From contig CAJZBQ010000062.1 in assembly GCA_914767885.1 (NCBI GenBank), positions 558,001-622,000 on the forward strand: a DNA stretch of 64,000 bases, written 5' to 3'. The DNA comes from Blepharisma stoltei (lineage: Eukaryota > Ciliophora > Heterotrichea > Heterotrichida > Blepharismidae). The notes below the pieces were generated by a model, which ran no database searches, was not told the origin of the DNA, and was given only the letters and a program-made list of their open reading frames with translations. Positions 21,192 through 33,700 of the stretch are shown piece after piece (the first letter of the stretch is position 1; every line of letters begins with the position of its first letter). Position numbers and translations under genes: made by a program.

Positions 21192-23631
21192 ATGGTTGAT
21201 GTTGAAGATGTAGTCAGGTGGATTGTCTATAAATGCAGAGAAGAAGGACATCCAGTTACCGAAGCTCTTGCAGCTTATGTGGCACATACTACGATAAATC
21301 CAGATACCCAGCGATTTTTCTTGGAAACTGTATTATCCTCTGAAGCTGAAGCGAGGAAACTAGTTGACATTGCAGCTGGGAAACTGAAACTGGAAGGACA
21401 GGCTTCCATGGAAACTTTGAGAATGCAAATCGCTTATGACTCAGCTTATGTCCAGCAAGAAACCTTTCAGCAGCATTTTCAAGGGGTGCAGAATCAAGAA
21501 ACAAATGGGTATATTGATGAAATTGTGAATTGCGAAACTCGCAGTGGAAACGATTTTGAAGGAATCACACTTTTATACAAAAAGATTTTCAGCTTTTTAC
21601 TTTTTAGAAATAAGCTTATGGGTCTGAATTACGCCCAAGCAATTATCAGACCAGGCGGGGGTGCAGGCAGTTTGAATGCCATCACAAATATTGTACTGAA
21701 TCCAAACATCTCTAATAATATTTTGAGCACCATTGAAAGAGAAGTGGCTGCAGCTCTAGAGAGTGTGCTCCCAAGGCCCGGGCTCAGACCTTTTGTGGCT
21801 ATGTCTACACCTGAAAAAGTCAGCCAGCTAATGGAATTATCAAACATCGTCATTGGCATCCGGCTTTATAATAAAGAAACCGGAAAAGGAGGTGCGGGTC
21901 TTGAATCTTTTGAGCAGCTTGTATCACACCCTGCGAGAGATCTTATAAACGTTCTAAACAAAGAAGTCATTTTGACTGTTGAGCTCTGCGAAGACTATAC
22001 AAATATACTAAAAGATAACCATGGACCTGAGTGGGAAGCATGACGAGATGAACTCACACACAGGAGACAACATTTAAGCTATCTGCTAGCACTTCAAGAA
22101 GATGTCCAAAATTCTGAAGCAATTATTGAAGGACTGCACAGTAGATATATCCGTGAATTGGTCGAGCTAAAAGAGCTAATAGGCAATAAGACATCAATAC
22201 CTAAAGATCAGGTATATCCTAAGTTTGATACTCTGTGCCAGGTATACACACAGATGAACGAAGAAAAAAATCATTGCATCCTCAGAAAAGAGCTCTATAG
22301 GATTTTAAACGAGCATAAAGCTAAAGTACCTTTAACTATGACTCAAGAAGTTTTGCTAGGGGCTAAGCAGAGAAATGTGCAAACTCCAGACAGGCTTGAG
22401 AATGAAGGATCAAGAATCCATCAGGGTGTTAATAGGCTGACAAATGAAAATACTCCTGAATTTATGCATTTGCCACTCGATTATCAAGGATTTTGCATTT
22501 GAAGCTTGGTTAGAAGAAATGGACTTTTGGTGCCTGGAAAGCCAACATTAGGAGTAGTAAGATATAGAGACAGACACTTTGTCCTCTCTTCTCCTCAAGC
22601 TATGCTGGAATTTATGGAAAATCCAAACTTTTTCTTAGACGAGTGTTTGGCTATGGCAAGAATTCGGCCAGAGCTTATTCATCTGCTAACTACCCTTTAA
22701 GGGCTAATTGGTACAACATCATCTTTAGAATTTTCCAAATAAATCCTCGATTGATTATATTCTTAAAAATAAATTTCATAAACTAAATTAATTTTCTCAT
22801 TTAAATATTGAGATTTTTTAAAATCCAAAAAAAAAAGTATATTCATTTTAATGTAATTTTTTTAACAAAAAATAAGCCTCCTTTTTGGGCGAGAGAAAAT
22901 TTCTCGCTCTTAAAGAAGTAAGGATGTCAGAAGAATTCCCCAACTGCTCACTTACCCACCTTTTACAAGGTAAAGACGGCACTCCTCTTTTTTCTGTCAC
23001 AGCCCCACTTATGCTGGACCAAGGCTTAGAAACGCCTTTGCACTTTGTTGAGAGCCACATCGACCCGAATTATCACTGGAACGAATGGGTTCTTACTCCC
23101 TTTCTTTTTAACAAACTAAAAAATCTTTCTACCAACAATATTTAAAGGTGAAATATTATTTAATTGATAAATGGCATATTTTAAAACTAAAATTTACTAT
23201 AAAGTGATGAGATTTCATTATTAAAAATATTACTTATATATTAAAATAGTTTATACGAAAAATATTTTTTTGCTTGCTAATTAAATTAATTTTCCCGAAA
23301 ATAGGGATTTGACGAATGGTTTTGGAAAAATAAAGGGAGTTGAGTCAGGAAAAAAGCCCTTCAAATGGCAGATATAAGAAAACGACAAACGACTGGTGCT
23401 CAAACCGATCAAAGCAACTTCAAGAGAGATAACGAAACTCAGGTCTATTTGCCAAAGGAAGAGGAAACACAAACGCTCATCACCAAATGGACTGATATGG
23501 ATTGGATCTTAAACAGAATGGACTTAAAGCCTGGAGAAAAAGCAACTGATGAAACTCATGGCTTAGAAACACAACTTAATTATATTGTTGGAGTAAGAGG
23601 TGATGACAAGTGGAAAAAAGTTAAAAAGTAA
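21192..23631 (+). CDS. CFAP206: CFAP206, radial-spoke-associated ciliary protein
   Basis: 651 aa after removal of two IESs (exons 21192-22688, 22921-23095, 23348-23631). In Tetrahymena and vertebrates CFAP206 helps dock radial spoke 2 and dynein c to the axoneme. Recognised from the N-terminal helical region and from the block GLLVPGKPTLGVVRYRDRHF followed by VLSSPQAMLEFMENPNFF, then RPELIHLL, the segment ending YHWNEWVLRKKALQMA, and the paired T/Q motifs TTGAQTDQS and NETQVYLPKEEETQTL of the family C-terminus. TGA as Trp near 22042 and 22502. The second IES has TTA at one end and TCA at the other. It converges on the zinc-ribbon gene with about 10 bp between stop codons. Confidence 0.9.
22689..22920. 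mobile_element. IES in CFAP206 with palindromic ends
   Basis: 232 bp between TA copies at 22687-22688 and 22919-22920; the join gives PELIHLL-RMSEEFPN in frame. Inverted ends ACTACCCTTTAAGGGC and GCTCTTAAAGAAG. Next to the right end lies GAGAGAAAATTTCTCGCTC, itself palindromic. This is a different end sequence from families A-D. Confidence 0.85.
23096..23347. mobile_element. IES in CFAP206 with mismatched TTA/TCA boundaries
   Basis: 252 bp. Left triplet TTA (23093-23095), right triplet TCA (23345-23347); the join yields EWV-L-RKKAL in frame whichever triplet is kept. Left end CTCCCTTTC; right end carries ATGGTTTTGGAAAAATAAAG then GGAG, a degenerate member of the CTCCC superfamily. Confidence 0.75.
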
Positions 23632-23641
23632 AATTATTATT

Positions 23642-24492
23642 TTAAGTTGACATATCTTGATTAATAGATTTCAAAATTTCTCTAACTCTCCACTCTGTGA
23701 GCGAACAAAAACATTGAAAAAATTCCTAGTTTTTGGATAATAACCCACCCTCCGTGATCAAATAAAAATGGTCTTTAATATAAGATTTTTTTGAAAAAAA
23801 AAATTGATATATAAGTAATAATTATTATAATGAAATCTCTATCCAATTTTATTATATTTTAAATAGCTAGCATTTTAAAATATAAATTTTACAAATTAAA
23901 CTAATATTTGCTTTAAAATTATTTCGAATTGGGATTTGTTAAATTTTAAAAAAAAATTAACTGTATAATTTATATAAAAAAATAACCACCCTCCGTAAAC
24001 GAGCAAAATTATTTTGCTCCCTTATGGAGGGGGAGTAAAGAAAACAAAATCACCATTTGCAGCTTGTCGAAACCCTTCTTGAATTTCTTGCGAATTAACT
24101 TGCATCATCTTGAATTTTTCGATTTTCAGCAGCTTCATCATTTCTTCTTTTTGTGACCATTTTTTAATAAGCCAATCGGGTATAGGACATTCATCAAAAG
24201 TTAAGAGAAATTCTTCAAAAATTTCGAATTTTTTAATATTTAAGCAGAGAAGCTGGTAGTATTTTTGATATTCTTCGTCGATAGAGCAAATGATGTCTTC
24301 TCTTAGCATAAATAATCTTTCCCTTGTAAGTGATTTATAGAGTTCTATTTTTTCTTTCATTACATCCATGATTGTAAAAAACATCATCTTTTCTGGGTTC
24401 TCGTCAATAATGGTTCAGCAAGATTCACATACTGTGCTATTAGTTCTAATTTGAGACCCACAAAAGGAGCAATTCAGCACAGCTCTTTCCAT
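23642..24492 (-). CDS. Small zinc-ribbon, helical protein
   Basis: 165 aa once TGA is read as Trp and the IES at 23685-24037 is removed. The N-terminal zinc ribbon CSFCGS ... VCESCW (residues ~8-27) has two CxxC pairs about 14 residues apart. The rest is helical and charged (DVMKEKIELYKSLTRERL, EYQKYYQLLCLNIKKFEIF), ending FFREILKSINQDMST across the IES join. No family recognised. Under the standard code, without IES removal, only the middle third would be seen as an ORF. Confidence 0.75.
23685..24037 (-). mobile_element. MITE-type IES, family A, near the 3' end of the zinc-ribbon gene
   Basis: 353 bp between TA copies at 23683-23684 and 24036-24037, with the hairpin at the right end (GAGCAAAATTATTTTGCTC) and two direct motif copies at the left (CTCTGTGAGCGAACAAAAAC and CCACCCTCCGTGATCAAA). 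Thus it is inverted relative to 18219. Excision extends the gene by 14 codons to a TAA. Confidence 0.85.
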
Positions 24493-24952
24493 AATATATT
24501 TTATACTCTATATAATCGCGATATTTATTATTTTAAAATAATCCTCTTTGATTAGTAATTTATATTTAAATGATTGTAAATACATAAAGAAAAACTTAAA
24601 GTTTTCCTCTAACTTCGCGCTTTAAGAAGGTCAAAGCATGGTTGCGAATGAAGCAACTAAATTTACTTCTAAATAGTTCTTTAAACAATAAATAAAGTAA
24701 ATGTATCAAAAAATTAATTAAGTTTTGACATTAATAAACTCCAAAACTATTGATATAAAATCTGACTTCCTAATGGTTAGGATATAGTAATAACAAAAAT
24801 AATTCCCATAGCACAAATTTATTGACATCGATGACTATAAATTAAAAAAATTCCAAGTTTTCATTCTTATTTTATACTAATATCTTAATGTGCTCATGAT
24901 TTTAAATTTCACTTAATATTGATTCGGACAATTGATCAGGAGAATTATTAAA
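24493..24952. other. Divergent intergenic region
   Basis: 460 bp between two divergently transcribed genes. Very AT-rich; no frame longer than a few codons, no IES-type ends and no RNA gene recognised. It should carry both promoters. Confidence 0.5.
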
Positions 24953-27900
24953 ATGGCCAAGCGTATCGCAAAAGGAAAAACCTCTCGAGTGGTATGCAGA
25001 GGCCCTCCTGTGCTTGAAGCCGATTTCGGAATGAAGCTGCTAGAAAAAGAGCTAGAATTAGAAAAATCATGAAACATTGAAACCATTAATGAGCTTGTTC
25101 ATATGTATACAGAAATGATCGAATACTACGAGTACCACAAAGATCCTAAATATCTGGATTTCCAAGATAGAATGCACAAAATGCTGGTGAAGCCTCAAGT
25201 AATAGCCTCTATGAGAGAAGACAACAGAGCAAAAAATGCTTTGAAGCTAGATAAATCTTCTTCAAGCCAAAATACAGAAGGGAAAGCAAGAAGGCTAGAA
25301 GATTTTGAAGACTTGGAGTCTCCAAAAAGTGTTTCTACCGAAACAAGCACGGTCAATAGCGAGGCTGAGCTCAAGCAGGAAGAGCCAAAAGCACAAGATT
25401 TAGACGAACTTTCTGACGACCAGCTTCAAAGATCGCGATCAAGGCACCACACAGTTTCAGGTACACCCTCAAAAAGCCCTACTCAAAATTTAAATGACAT
25501 CCAAAAGCGAAAACAAGACTCAGCTAAAATGAAAGAAGCCCTTTCTGCAGAACTATCCAAAACTTTAACCGATGTCTCCTACAAAGCAACCAAATTCTTT
25601 GACAGAGTTATTGGCCTCGTCCAAGCATCTACGAAGGAAACAGCTGCAAAAGCAGTCTCAGACTTCAGATCCCAAGACTCCGATTTGAGTCGAAGACTCA
25701 GTTCTAGAAAACAGGTGACCATGAATAAATCAGTCATAAGCATCGAATTTATGCCTCCAGCTGAAAATGTTTCAGTTTCTGATATACATTTCAGCGATAC
25801 CGAAGAAACTTTTGAGCAATGCTCATTTCTGTCAACTGCTTTGAATAAATCACACATAAATGAGCAACAAGAAAATTCAAGGATAAATGACTTTAGAATG
25901 GTAGAGTACCTGGAAAATAAGCTCGAGGAACTGATGGAAAAGAATTTTTCAGAAAAAGTGGCAAAGATGAGTGAAGTAAGGCTGAGGTATGAATCTCAAA
26001 TGAAGGAGCTGGAAGGGCAAGGAGGTCTTGCCCAGATGATAGTAGGGCAAATGAAAGTTGATATGGAAAATGAAATCAAAGCTATTGCTGAAAGAAGAGG
26101 GCTCAGCAAATTTATACAAAACATCAGGAAGCTGGCTTTGAAAAATTTCTGAAAGTCGTTTTAGCAAGAAAACCATGAAGTCTGTTTTTGGATAAAATAG
26201 TTAAGTCGAATAAAATAAACTTTTAATAGAAAATTTTAACCGACTTGCAATGGTTTCATTTAATAGACATGGATAAATGGTATGAAGTCGGAGAAGCAAA
26301 ATACTAGCGTGACTGAGAAATGAAAAATAGCAGAGTTGGAGATAAGAAATCTGCATAAGTCGCGATCTTAGGTTATCGGCAAGTTGGTGCTAAAATTAAC
26401 GGAAATCTTGATGAACCCTACCAAGTCTTCAATATAAAACCAATACAAGTCGAGTAATTAAAATATGATCAGATCAATTAATCTTAATTTAAAAAAGCAC
26501 CATTTTCTTATATTTTTTCGATAATGTAAATATATATAAAATTTCAGTGTCGTGATTATGAAAACCATTTATAGTAGAGAGAATTAAAACTGTAGCAGGT
26601 AGGCTATGAGAAATATTAGGAAGTCGTTGCGAGTTTTAGTATCCAATAAAAATAAGTATAGTCGATTAAAAAAATAATTAAATTAAAATCTTTGATTGGG
26701 GGTCTTAAAATAAGGCATATAAAATTAAATATGAATCCAAGATTTACTCACCCTCTTTACGGCAATTTCGCAGAGATACTCAGAACTGAAGATAACGCAA
26801 TAAATTGTGCCAAGAAGTGAAAATAATGCAGCCAAACATTTGTGATATATGCCATAATCCATGCCTCTCTTATCGAAATGGAGGATCTATGTTTCTACGT
26901 TGTACTTTATGCAATTTAAGTTTTTCAATTCGAAGAAGATCCATATTTTCCCAATCAAGACTCTCAATAAGCAAGATGGTTAGGTTAATTTTCCATTGTT
27001 TCGTCCGAGAACAGTCCATGATAACTATTGTTGAAGACAGCGAAATATCAAAAGATGCTGCTATAAAGCTGTTTAAAAAGCTGAGAGCTTTAATAAGTGA
27101 ACATGAGATTGAAAATTATTTTACTGATAATCAGCTTGGAATAGAAGATGAAAATGGGCAAGATCATCCAACTGTAGAACTTGATGAAACTCATATTATG
27201 ACTATGGATCATGATCCCAAATGGCTATTCGGAATTTTTGACAGAGGAGAGCAGAAGACTATAGATTTACTATGTAGGCAACGATAGAACTTGGGGAAAT
27301 TTATCAGGATATATTCTAAATGCAGTATCAAACGATCAAACGAATGCTACAGAAGTATTTATAGATGGCTGAGCAGCTTACAGACAGCTTCTAACATTAG
27401 GATATCACCATTCAATTGTTTTTCATAATCAAGACTTTGAATTGGAAGGCAAACAACTAATCGTATTGAAAACGTTTGGAGCAGGCTAAAAAGACTAAAG
27501 GCTTATAGAAATGGTTTTTTCGCCCAAAAAATGAAAAAGATTTGGATAATTACTGTATGTTTTTTTATTGGCTTCTCAAACTAAAAAATATACCAGAAAA
27601 AATAGACTCATTGATACAAATTTTAAATATCTCTAAGTTCTAATTTAATTATTTTTTTAATCGACTATACTTATTTTATTGGATACTAAAACTCGCAACG
27701 ACTTCCTAATATTTCTCATAGCCTACCTGCTACAGTTTTAATTTCTCTACTATAAATGGTTTCATAATCACGACACTGAAATTTATATATATTTTACATA
27801 TCGAAAAAAATATAGAAAAATGGTGCTTTTTTAAATTAAGATTAATTGATCTGATCATATTTTAATTACTCGACTTGTATTGGTTTTATATTGAAGACTT

Positions 27901-28288
27901 GGTAGGGTTCATCAAAATTTCCGTTAATTTTAGCACCAACTTGCCGATAACCTAAGATCGCGACTTATGCAGATTTCTATCTCCAACTCTGCTATTTTTC
28001 ATTTCTCAGTCACGCTAGTATTTTGCTTCTCCGACTTCATACCATTTATCCATGTCTATTTAATGAAACCATTGCAAGTCGGTTAAAATTTTCTATTAAA
28101 AGTTTATTTTATTCGACTTAAACTATTTTATCCAAAAACAGACTTCATGGTTTTCTTGCTAAAACGACTTCAGAAATTTCTCAAAGCCAGCTTCCTGATG
28201 TTTTGTATAAATTTGCTGAACCGCTGAAGAGTTTGATAACAAGAGAAAACAAGATGTGAGAGCCTTAAAACAGTCTTTTGTTGAATAA
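24953..28288 (+). CDS. Coiled-coil protein broken by a Merlin-type transposon near its 3' end
   Basis: About 399 aa if the host sequence is rejoined at the 9-bp duplication GCTGAAGAG, giving NEIKAIAEEFDNKRKQDVRA and then LKQSFVE-stop at 28288. The true start at 24953 (MAKRIAKGKTSRVV) precedes a TGA-Trp near 25069, so the standard code hides the first 50 codons. Layout: N-terminal helices (MKLLEKELELEKSWNIE), an acidic/Ser-rich linker, a Ser-rich middle (STKETAAKAVSDFRSQDS) and a C-terminal coiled coil. Alternatively, joining TA at 26083-26084 to TA at 28237-28238 also keeps the frame but drops six residues. No family recognised. Confidence 0.65.
26100..28222 (+). mobile_element. Merlin/IS1595-like DNA transposon with ~585-bp inverted repeats
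   Basis: 2123 bp. Arms 26100-26685 and 27640-28222 are inverted copies, nearly identical by eye, starting GG(C/T)TCAGCAAATTTATAC. Flanking duplication: GCTGAAGAG at 28223-28231, and the same with a 4-bp AGAA insertion at 26087-26099; 8-9 bp duplications are typical of Merlin elements. Each arm carries AAGTCG (or its complement) seven times. The centre holds a frame-shifted transposase. The boundaries are inferred from where the arm similarity and the host frame meet. Confidence 0.75.
26731..27643 (+). pseudogene. Decayed Merlin/ISXO2-like DDE transposase
   Basis: Pieces in three frames show the expected order: N-terminal FAEILRTEDNAINCAKKW, a zinc ribbon CDICHNPC ... LRCTLCNLSFSIRRRSIF, the first catalytic Asp in VELDETHIM, a strand WLFGIFDRG, the second Asp in VFIDGWAAYRQL (Trp = TGA), and the Glu motif NRIENVWSRLKRLKAYRNGF, then FFYWLLKLKNIPEKI. 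At least three frameshifts are needed (near 26817, 27270 and 27450), so it is inactive as assembled. The motifs identify the IS1595/Merlin group. Confidence 0.8.
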
Positions 28289-28442
28289 ATATATAATTAA
28301 TGTAAGAAGCATCAGGTAAAAATAATTTTTAGAGATTATATATATAAAAAGCACCTCTGAACTAAGAAATCTTTAAATCGCAAAATTGTTGCGTATTTGC
28401 ATTACATTACTATATGGAGACTTCTAATATTTAATTTCAGTT

Positions 28443-28988
28443 ATGGCAACTAAAGGAAATCTTCAAAGACGGCAAGCACAGGCTCAGGCCCATAAAGCTC
28501 AAGCCCAAAAGCAAGGATATAAGCTTCCTGACTTTTTGGTAACTTTTATTTAGCTTGATGACTTGCGAGCAGCTGTTGCTTTATATGAAACTGAAGACCA
28601 ACCTGGGGTCATTCAAATGAACCATGTAAGAGGAATTCTCTGAAACTTCGGCTTTTGGCGTATGACAAGCAAGGACTTCGAAAAAGAACTCCAGAGTCAT
28701 GATATTGACCCTAGAAGGACTTACTTAGAATGAAATGAACTTCTTAATATTGTTACTCGTAGATACCACCAAGGGGGTAGAGAACAAGAAATCAAAGACA
28801 CTTTTAAAATTTTTGACAAAAGAGAAAGAGGATATGCAAATGTAGCTGATATTAGAGCAGCTTTGCAGAGCAAGCTTGAAGTGCCTGTCACTGAAAGTGA
28901 AGTTAATGAAATGTTTGAAATGGCAGGAATTGACCCAAACAATCCAATTACGATGAATGATTTTATGAATGTAATGAAAAGCTTTTAA
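28443..28988 (+). CDS. EF-hand (calmodulin-like) protein with a 15-nt intron
   Basis: 176 aa. The intron GTAACTTTTATTTAG (28539-28553) is 15 nt with an in-frame TAG, so an unspliced message would stop early. Two TGA-Trp codons. EF-hand-like pairs: ALYETEDQPGVIQMNHVRGI, TYLEWNELLNIVTRRY, IFDKRERGYANVADIRAALQ and MAGIDPNNPITMNDFMNVMK. Loop residues are incomplete (only the third loop starts with Asp and ends with an acidic residue), so calcium binding is doubtful. The N-terminal RRQAQAQAHKAQAQKQGYKL is a basic extension. It resembles axonemal or centrin-like EF-hand proteins in general. Confidence 0.8.
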
Positions 28989-29087
28989 GATAAAATTATA
29001 ACAATAATATTATTTTTTATATGAATTTTAATATAAGAATTTATTGATTAATTTAATTTATTTATCATAATTATGGAGAAAATTCAA

Positions 29088-30620
29088 TTAGCCGCGGCCT
29101 TTTTTATTAGAACTAATTTTTTGCGTTTTTCTCTTTTTCTTCACTATAGCTTCCCATTCTTTTCGTTTCTGTATGGCTTCGTGTATCATTTTTCTGTATT
29201 CAGCTTCCGTTATCACATAATTTGGCTTAGGTCTTGGAGGCAAACTTGGCCCTTGAAGCTTTACATTGTTAAGCACTGCTTGAGCTTCTAGTTTATACAG
29301 ATTTTTTGTAAACTCTTGCTTTAATAATTTGCATTCTTCATTATATATTTTTAACCTTTCTCTATACTCATTCATTCTCATCTTAAGTATGTTCATAATT
29401 TTGAAATCTTTTACTGAGTCTGGAACGGATGATCTCCCTTTAATTGCTTCAAAACTAATGCGCTTTTCAAGCTCTGATGGTGGAATTTTTCGCTTTTTTA
29501 TTCTACTCTCAATATACATTTTGTATTCTACTTTATTTCAGAGCAATCTTTTAATTATTAATGCACTTTTCCTTTGAATAAAAATAGATCTCATGGTACG
29601 TTGTATAAAAATAACTTTATTAATAAAAGATTTCATCAGTTTTGCAATTTGCTCCTCAGCAAGAACTCTTTCGCATATATCTACAGTCATTTCTGCCCAT
29701 TTGGTTCGAATTTTTTCTGTTCACTTTAGAAATATTGGTAAATGTTTTTTTAAAGTTTTAAAAGCTTTTGAGATCCTTATTTTCTCCAAAATTATTTTGA
29801 ACTTCCCAATTGATCTGCAAAAATTCATAAGCCATACAAGCACCTTGCTCGATCTTCTATGTAAATCTTTTCTTTCGCTTATTTGGCGACGAATATTATT
29901 TGCAGACCAAAAAATAGTGTAAAGCACCGACCAAGCTTTAGCAATCGAGAGTATTTCATATTTTTTAAGCTTTATTTCATATCTCCTTTCCTTTGACTGC
30001 AATTTCAATAATTTTTCTAACTTATTCTTTGTATAAATCATTTGTTTTTTTTCCTTAATTTCGAGAATTTTTGCAGAATCAGATTTTGCTTTGTCTCTCA
30101 AATGTCTTATTCTTTCACTTGGGAGATGTTTTTTCATGTCTTTATTTTCGTTTAAAATTTCTTGGTTTTTATCTAAATCACTGAAATTCAATTTTGGAAC
30201 TAATGTTTGAGTTAGATTATTGGAAAACCTGGCGATTGTGGAAAAATGAAAGGAAGGCCCATTAAATGTATTCAGGTCATAATGATAATGCCCAGGACCT
30301 AATTTGCTTGAAGCAATTGTTTTCATACTGTAAGTATTTGCGAAAAGTAATTGAACAGAGCTAGAACGAAATGAGTCTGTGGAGTCTTTTTTGCGATGAA
30401 TTCTTATATTATCTTGACTCTCACTGATAGAGTTATCATTTCGAGATTTATATCTATTGTCCCTGTTTAATCTTTCTGTATTGGCAATGTAGGGTTTCAG
30501 CTTTATTAATTGCAATTTTTTTAGCTCCTTTAAAGGCGACGATCTATTTATATGGGAGTTTATGGCTTCTTGGCACTCTGCAATAAAGTTTTCACTGCTT
30601 AGAGAATCACTTGGCATCAT
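29088..30620 (-). CDS. Basic helical protein with GPG repeat and IQ-like motifs
   Basis: 510 aa in one frame after reading TGA (near 29722 and 29541) as Trp; the standard code splits it in two. Residues ~105-130 contain SSKLGPGHYHYDLNTFNGPS, similar to the SHIPPO/STPGP repeat of microtubule-associated ciliary proteins. The rest is basic and helical, with IQ-like segments LWNKVEYKMYIESRIKKRK and FIQRTMRSIFIQRKSALI that could bind calmodulin-type light chains, and a Pro-rich PSLPPRPKPNY near the C-terminus. No orthologue recognised. No IES or intron. Confidence 0.7.
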
Positions 30621-30786
30621 TTTATCAACTCAAAACTTTATTAATACTTAGTCAAAAATGGAATAAATTAGTTATTTCGCCTAAGATAAAACAGAAAAAG
30701 AGTATAAGATTATTTATAAGAAATATAAGTAATTCAAAAGACTTTTATAAAAAACCAGAAATTTTGTGATAATTAATGTTGCCAAT

Positions 30787-33700
30787 TTAATTATTATTCA
30801 AAATTTTACCTTTGGGTGCTGGAATTTTTGAACGACCTTTAGGCTGAATTAAAAATGGAGCTTGCGACTCAGAAGTTGGCTTTTTAAATTCAAGAAGAGC
30901 TTGAAACTCAGAATTTTTGCATTCAGTTTGAGTTTGTGACTCTGAAGCAGGGTTTTTAAACTCAGAGCTGCTTTCTAAAATAGATGAGTTTAGCTTTTTC
31001 GCATTTGATTCATGCTTTATTATGAATTTAGGCTGAATCTCAAACTCTTGTTTTGCTTTTATTTCTACAACTTGATTATTGTCTAAATGTTCCTTCACTA
31101 GATTTTCTTTTCCTAATTTTGTAACCATTTTCCCTCTAGATTTATTTGCCTCCCGTATCTTCTTCACTTCTTCTTTACTCCCCCCCCCCCCTCCGTGAGC
31201 GAACAAAAAAATTTTGTTCGCTCACGGGGGGGTTATTTTTTTTTTTTTAAAAAAAAATTTATATATAAATTTTATAAAAAATATTTTTTTCGAAATTTAA
31301 AAAAATCCTAATTTGCAAAAATTGGGAAGCAAATATTAATTTAATTTGCAAAATTTATGTTTTAAAACGCAATTTGTTTAAAATTAAACAGAATTAGCTC
31401 TAGATTTCATTATACTAATTATCACTTATATATCAAAATTTTTTTCCATTAAAATTTTTTCTATTAAAAAAATTTTTGTTCACTCACGGAGGGTGGGTTT
31501 TTGGTCAAAAAATGGCGATTTTTCTAATGGTTTTGTTCGCTCACGGAGGGGGGGGGGGGAGTTAGCAATTTTATTAACAACCCTATACTTTGGCGTTTCA
31601 ATTTCAGCTTGCTCCTTGATTTCTCTCTTATCTATTTTATTTACAATTTCTGCTATCTCAACTTTTAAATTTAATCTTCCACTTTCTTCATTTTTATTAG
31701 AATGCATTTTGGAATTATTTTCTATAATTTTGTTGAGCTCTCCATTTTCTCCTTTTTTAGTAACTTGTATTTTTGTTTTGAATTCTAGGGGTTTGCTTGA
31801 GTCTTCTTTAACTTTTTTGATTATATGAATTTTTGTTTTTGTTTCGAGCGGTTTCTTGAAAACCTGGCTATCTTCTTTTTTTGCTACTAGTGTTCGATTT
31901 TTATTTTCAACTGGCTTTTTGAATTCTTCTAGCTCTGCTTTTTTGCTTTTGATTTCTACTGCTCTCTTAAATTCTTTTTCTATCTCTGTTTTGCTGGATA
32001 TTGATGGTTTATTTTTTGGCTCTAAAAGTTTCTTTCTATTAAAATCTGTTGAAGTTTTATTTACAATTTCAAGTTGCATCTTTGAGACCTCGAGTTCAGT
32101 TTTGCTAGACTGAGCTTTATGCTTCGTTATAATGCTTTCTTGCTTCTTTTTTTTTACTTCTGTTTCTGTTTTTATAGCTCCTGCTTTTGCTTTTGAAATA
32201 TTCAAATCCTGAGATTTCTTAAGATTTATCAGTTCTTTTCTTAAATTCTCAACCTCTTCAATACTTGATTTGTCCTTTACTTTAATTTTATTCATCAAAG
32301 TACTCAATTTGGTGTCCCTTTCTTTAATTCCTTTCTCCAATTCATCAATCTCTTTCCCCATTTTTTCTAATTTCCCCACAAGCATAGCTTTCTCATCTCT
32401 TTCTTTTCCAAGTAATTTTAAAGTTTTTTCGAGCTCTTGGCTTGTTTTATTTCTTTTAACTACCCAATCAAGATCAACAGACTTTAATCGAGAGCCAAGC
32501 TCAAGTGTACAGATTGCCTCATTGTAATTTTCTATTTCTGGGCTACAATTCATAATAGCATTCACGTCAGTTTCAGTTTCTCCTAGGGTTGGCTTTAGAA
32601 CTTTTGTTAGCATAGAGTTTCGATAAGGAATGTGTGACTGCTTGCTTTCTAATGCACCAATTACATCAACTAATGCAGAGAGAGATTTATTTATTTGGAC
32701 TGTTTCTTTTAATGTGTCTCCTTTAGTTTGACTTTTATTAAGCCTTTCACTTCCTGCAAGATCGACAAACTGAATTGTTCCTTCGTAATTTCTGAATGAA
32801 ATTATTAAGGTGAAAACCATGTGACTTCTTGATGAGTTCTCATTTGACTGTGTTGATTTAGTAATTCGTTTAGAAAAAGCTTCGTTTACTGTTCTAATCA
32901 CTTCTGGCACCCAATTGCCTTCAAACTTCATGTCAGCTATATTTACATTTTCCATCCAATTTTTGATGTTAGGCTCTTGTCTGAGTAAATTCTTTATTTG
33001 CTCGTTATAGATTTCAATACATTGTATAGATACTTTGGTTTCTTCGCATTTCAGCAATTTACTGAGATGCGATAAAGATTCTGCTATTAATCCGCTCATT
33101 GTGTGCGTCTTGCCTGATCCAGTCTGTCCATACGCTAATATACAAGTCCTACCACCCAGACTGACTTTTTCAATACTCGGCATAATTTCTTGAAACACTT
33201 CATTTGTGCTGGCGTTCTGTCCAAACACTTTTTCAAAAGAAAAAGTTTTCCGCTGATTTTTCAGTTTTTCAACTGTCGGATTTGTTTGGATTTCCCCAGA
33301 AAAACATGTCAAACTGCAAGGCTTTAACTTATTTTGTGCTGGTCTAATCCTAACTAGCACTTTAATTTGTGCCTTTTTCGGCTCAGGAAAGGACAAACTG
33401 GACTGCATACTTCTCGGAGTAAAAGCTGAAGAATGATTGAGGGATATAGAATTTTCTTTTTGCTCTAGGAGTTTTTGGAGCTCGTCCCTTTGAAACAGAA
33501 GTTCTGAAACTTCTTTTTCAAGTGAGCTTACTTGATTCATGTCAGCTTGAGATCGTAAAGATTCTATTTCTTGACTTAGTTCATTGCATTGATCTTTAAG
33601 CCTTTGAATTTCAATTTCTGTTTGTATTTTGTATTCGGATAGCTCTTCTTGATATAATATAGAATTTTCCTCAGCTTGATAGAGCTTTTCTTCTAAATCT

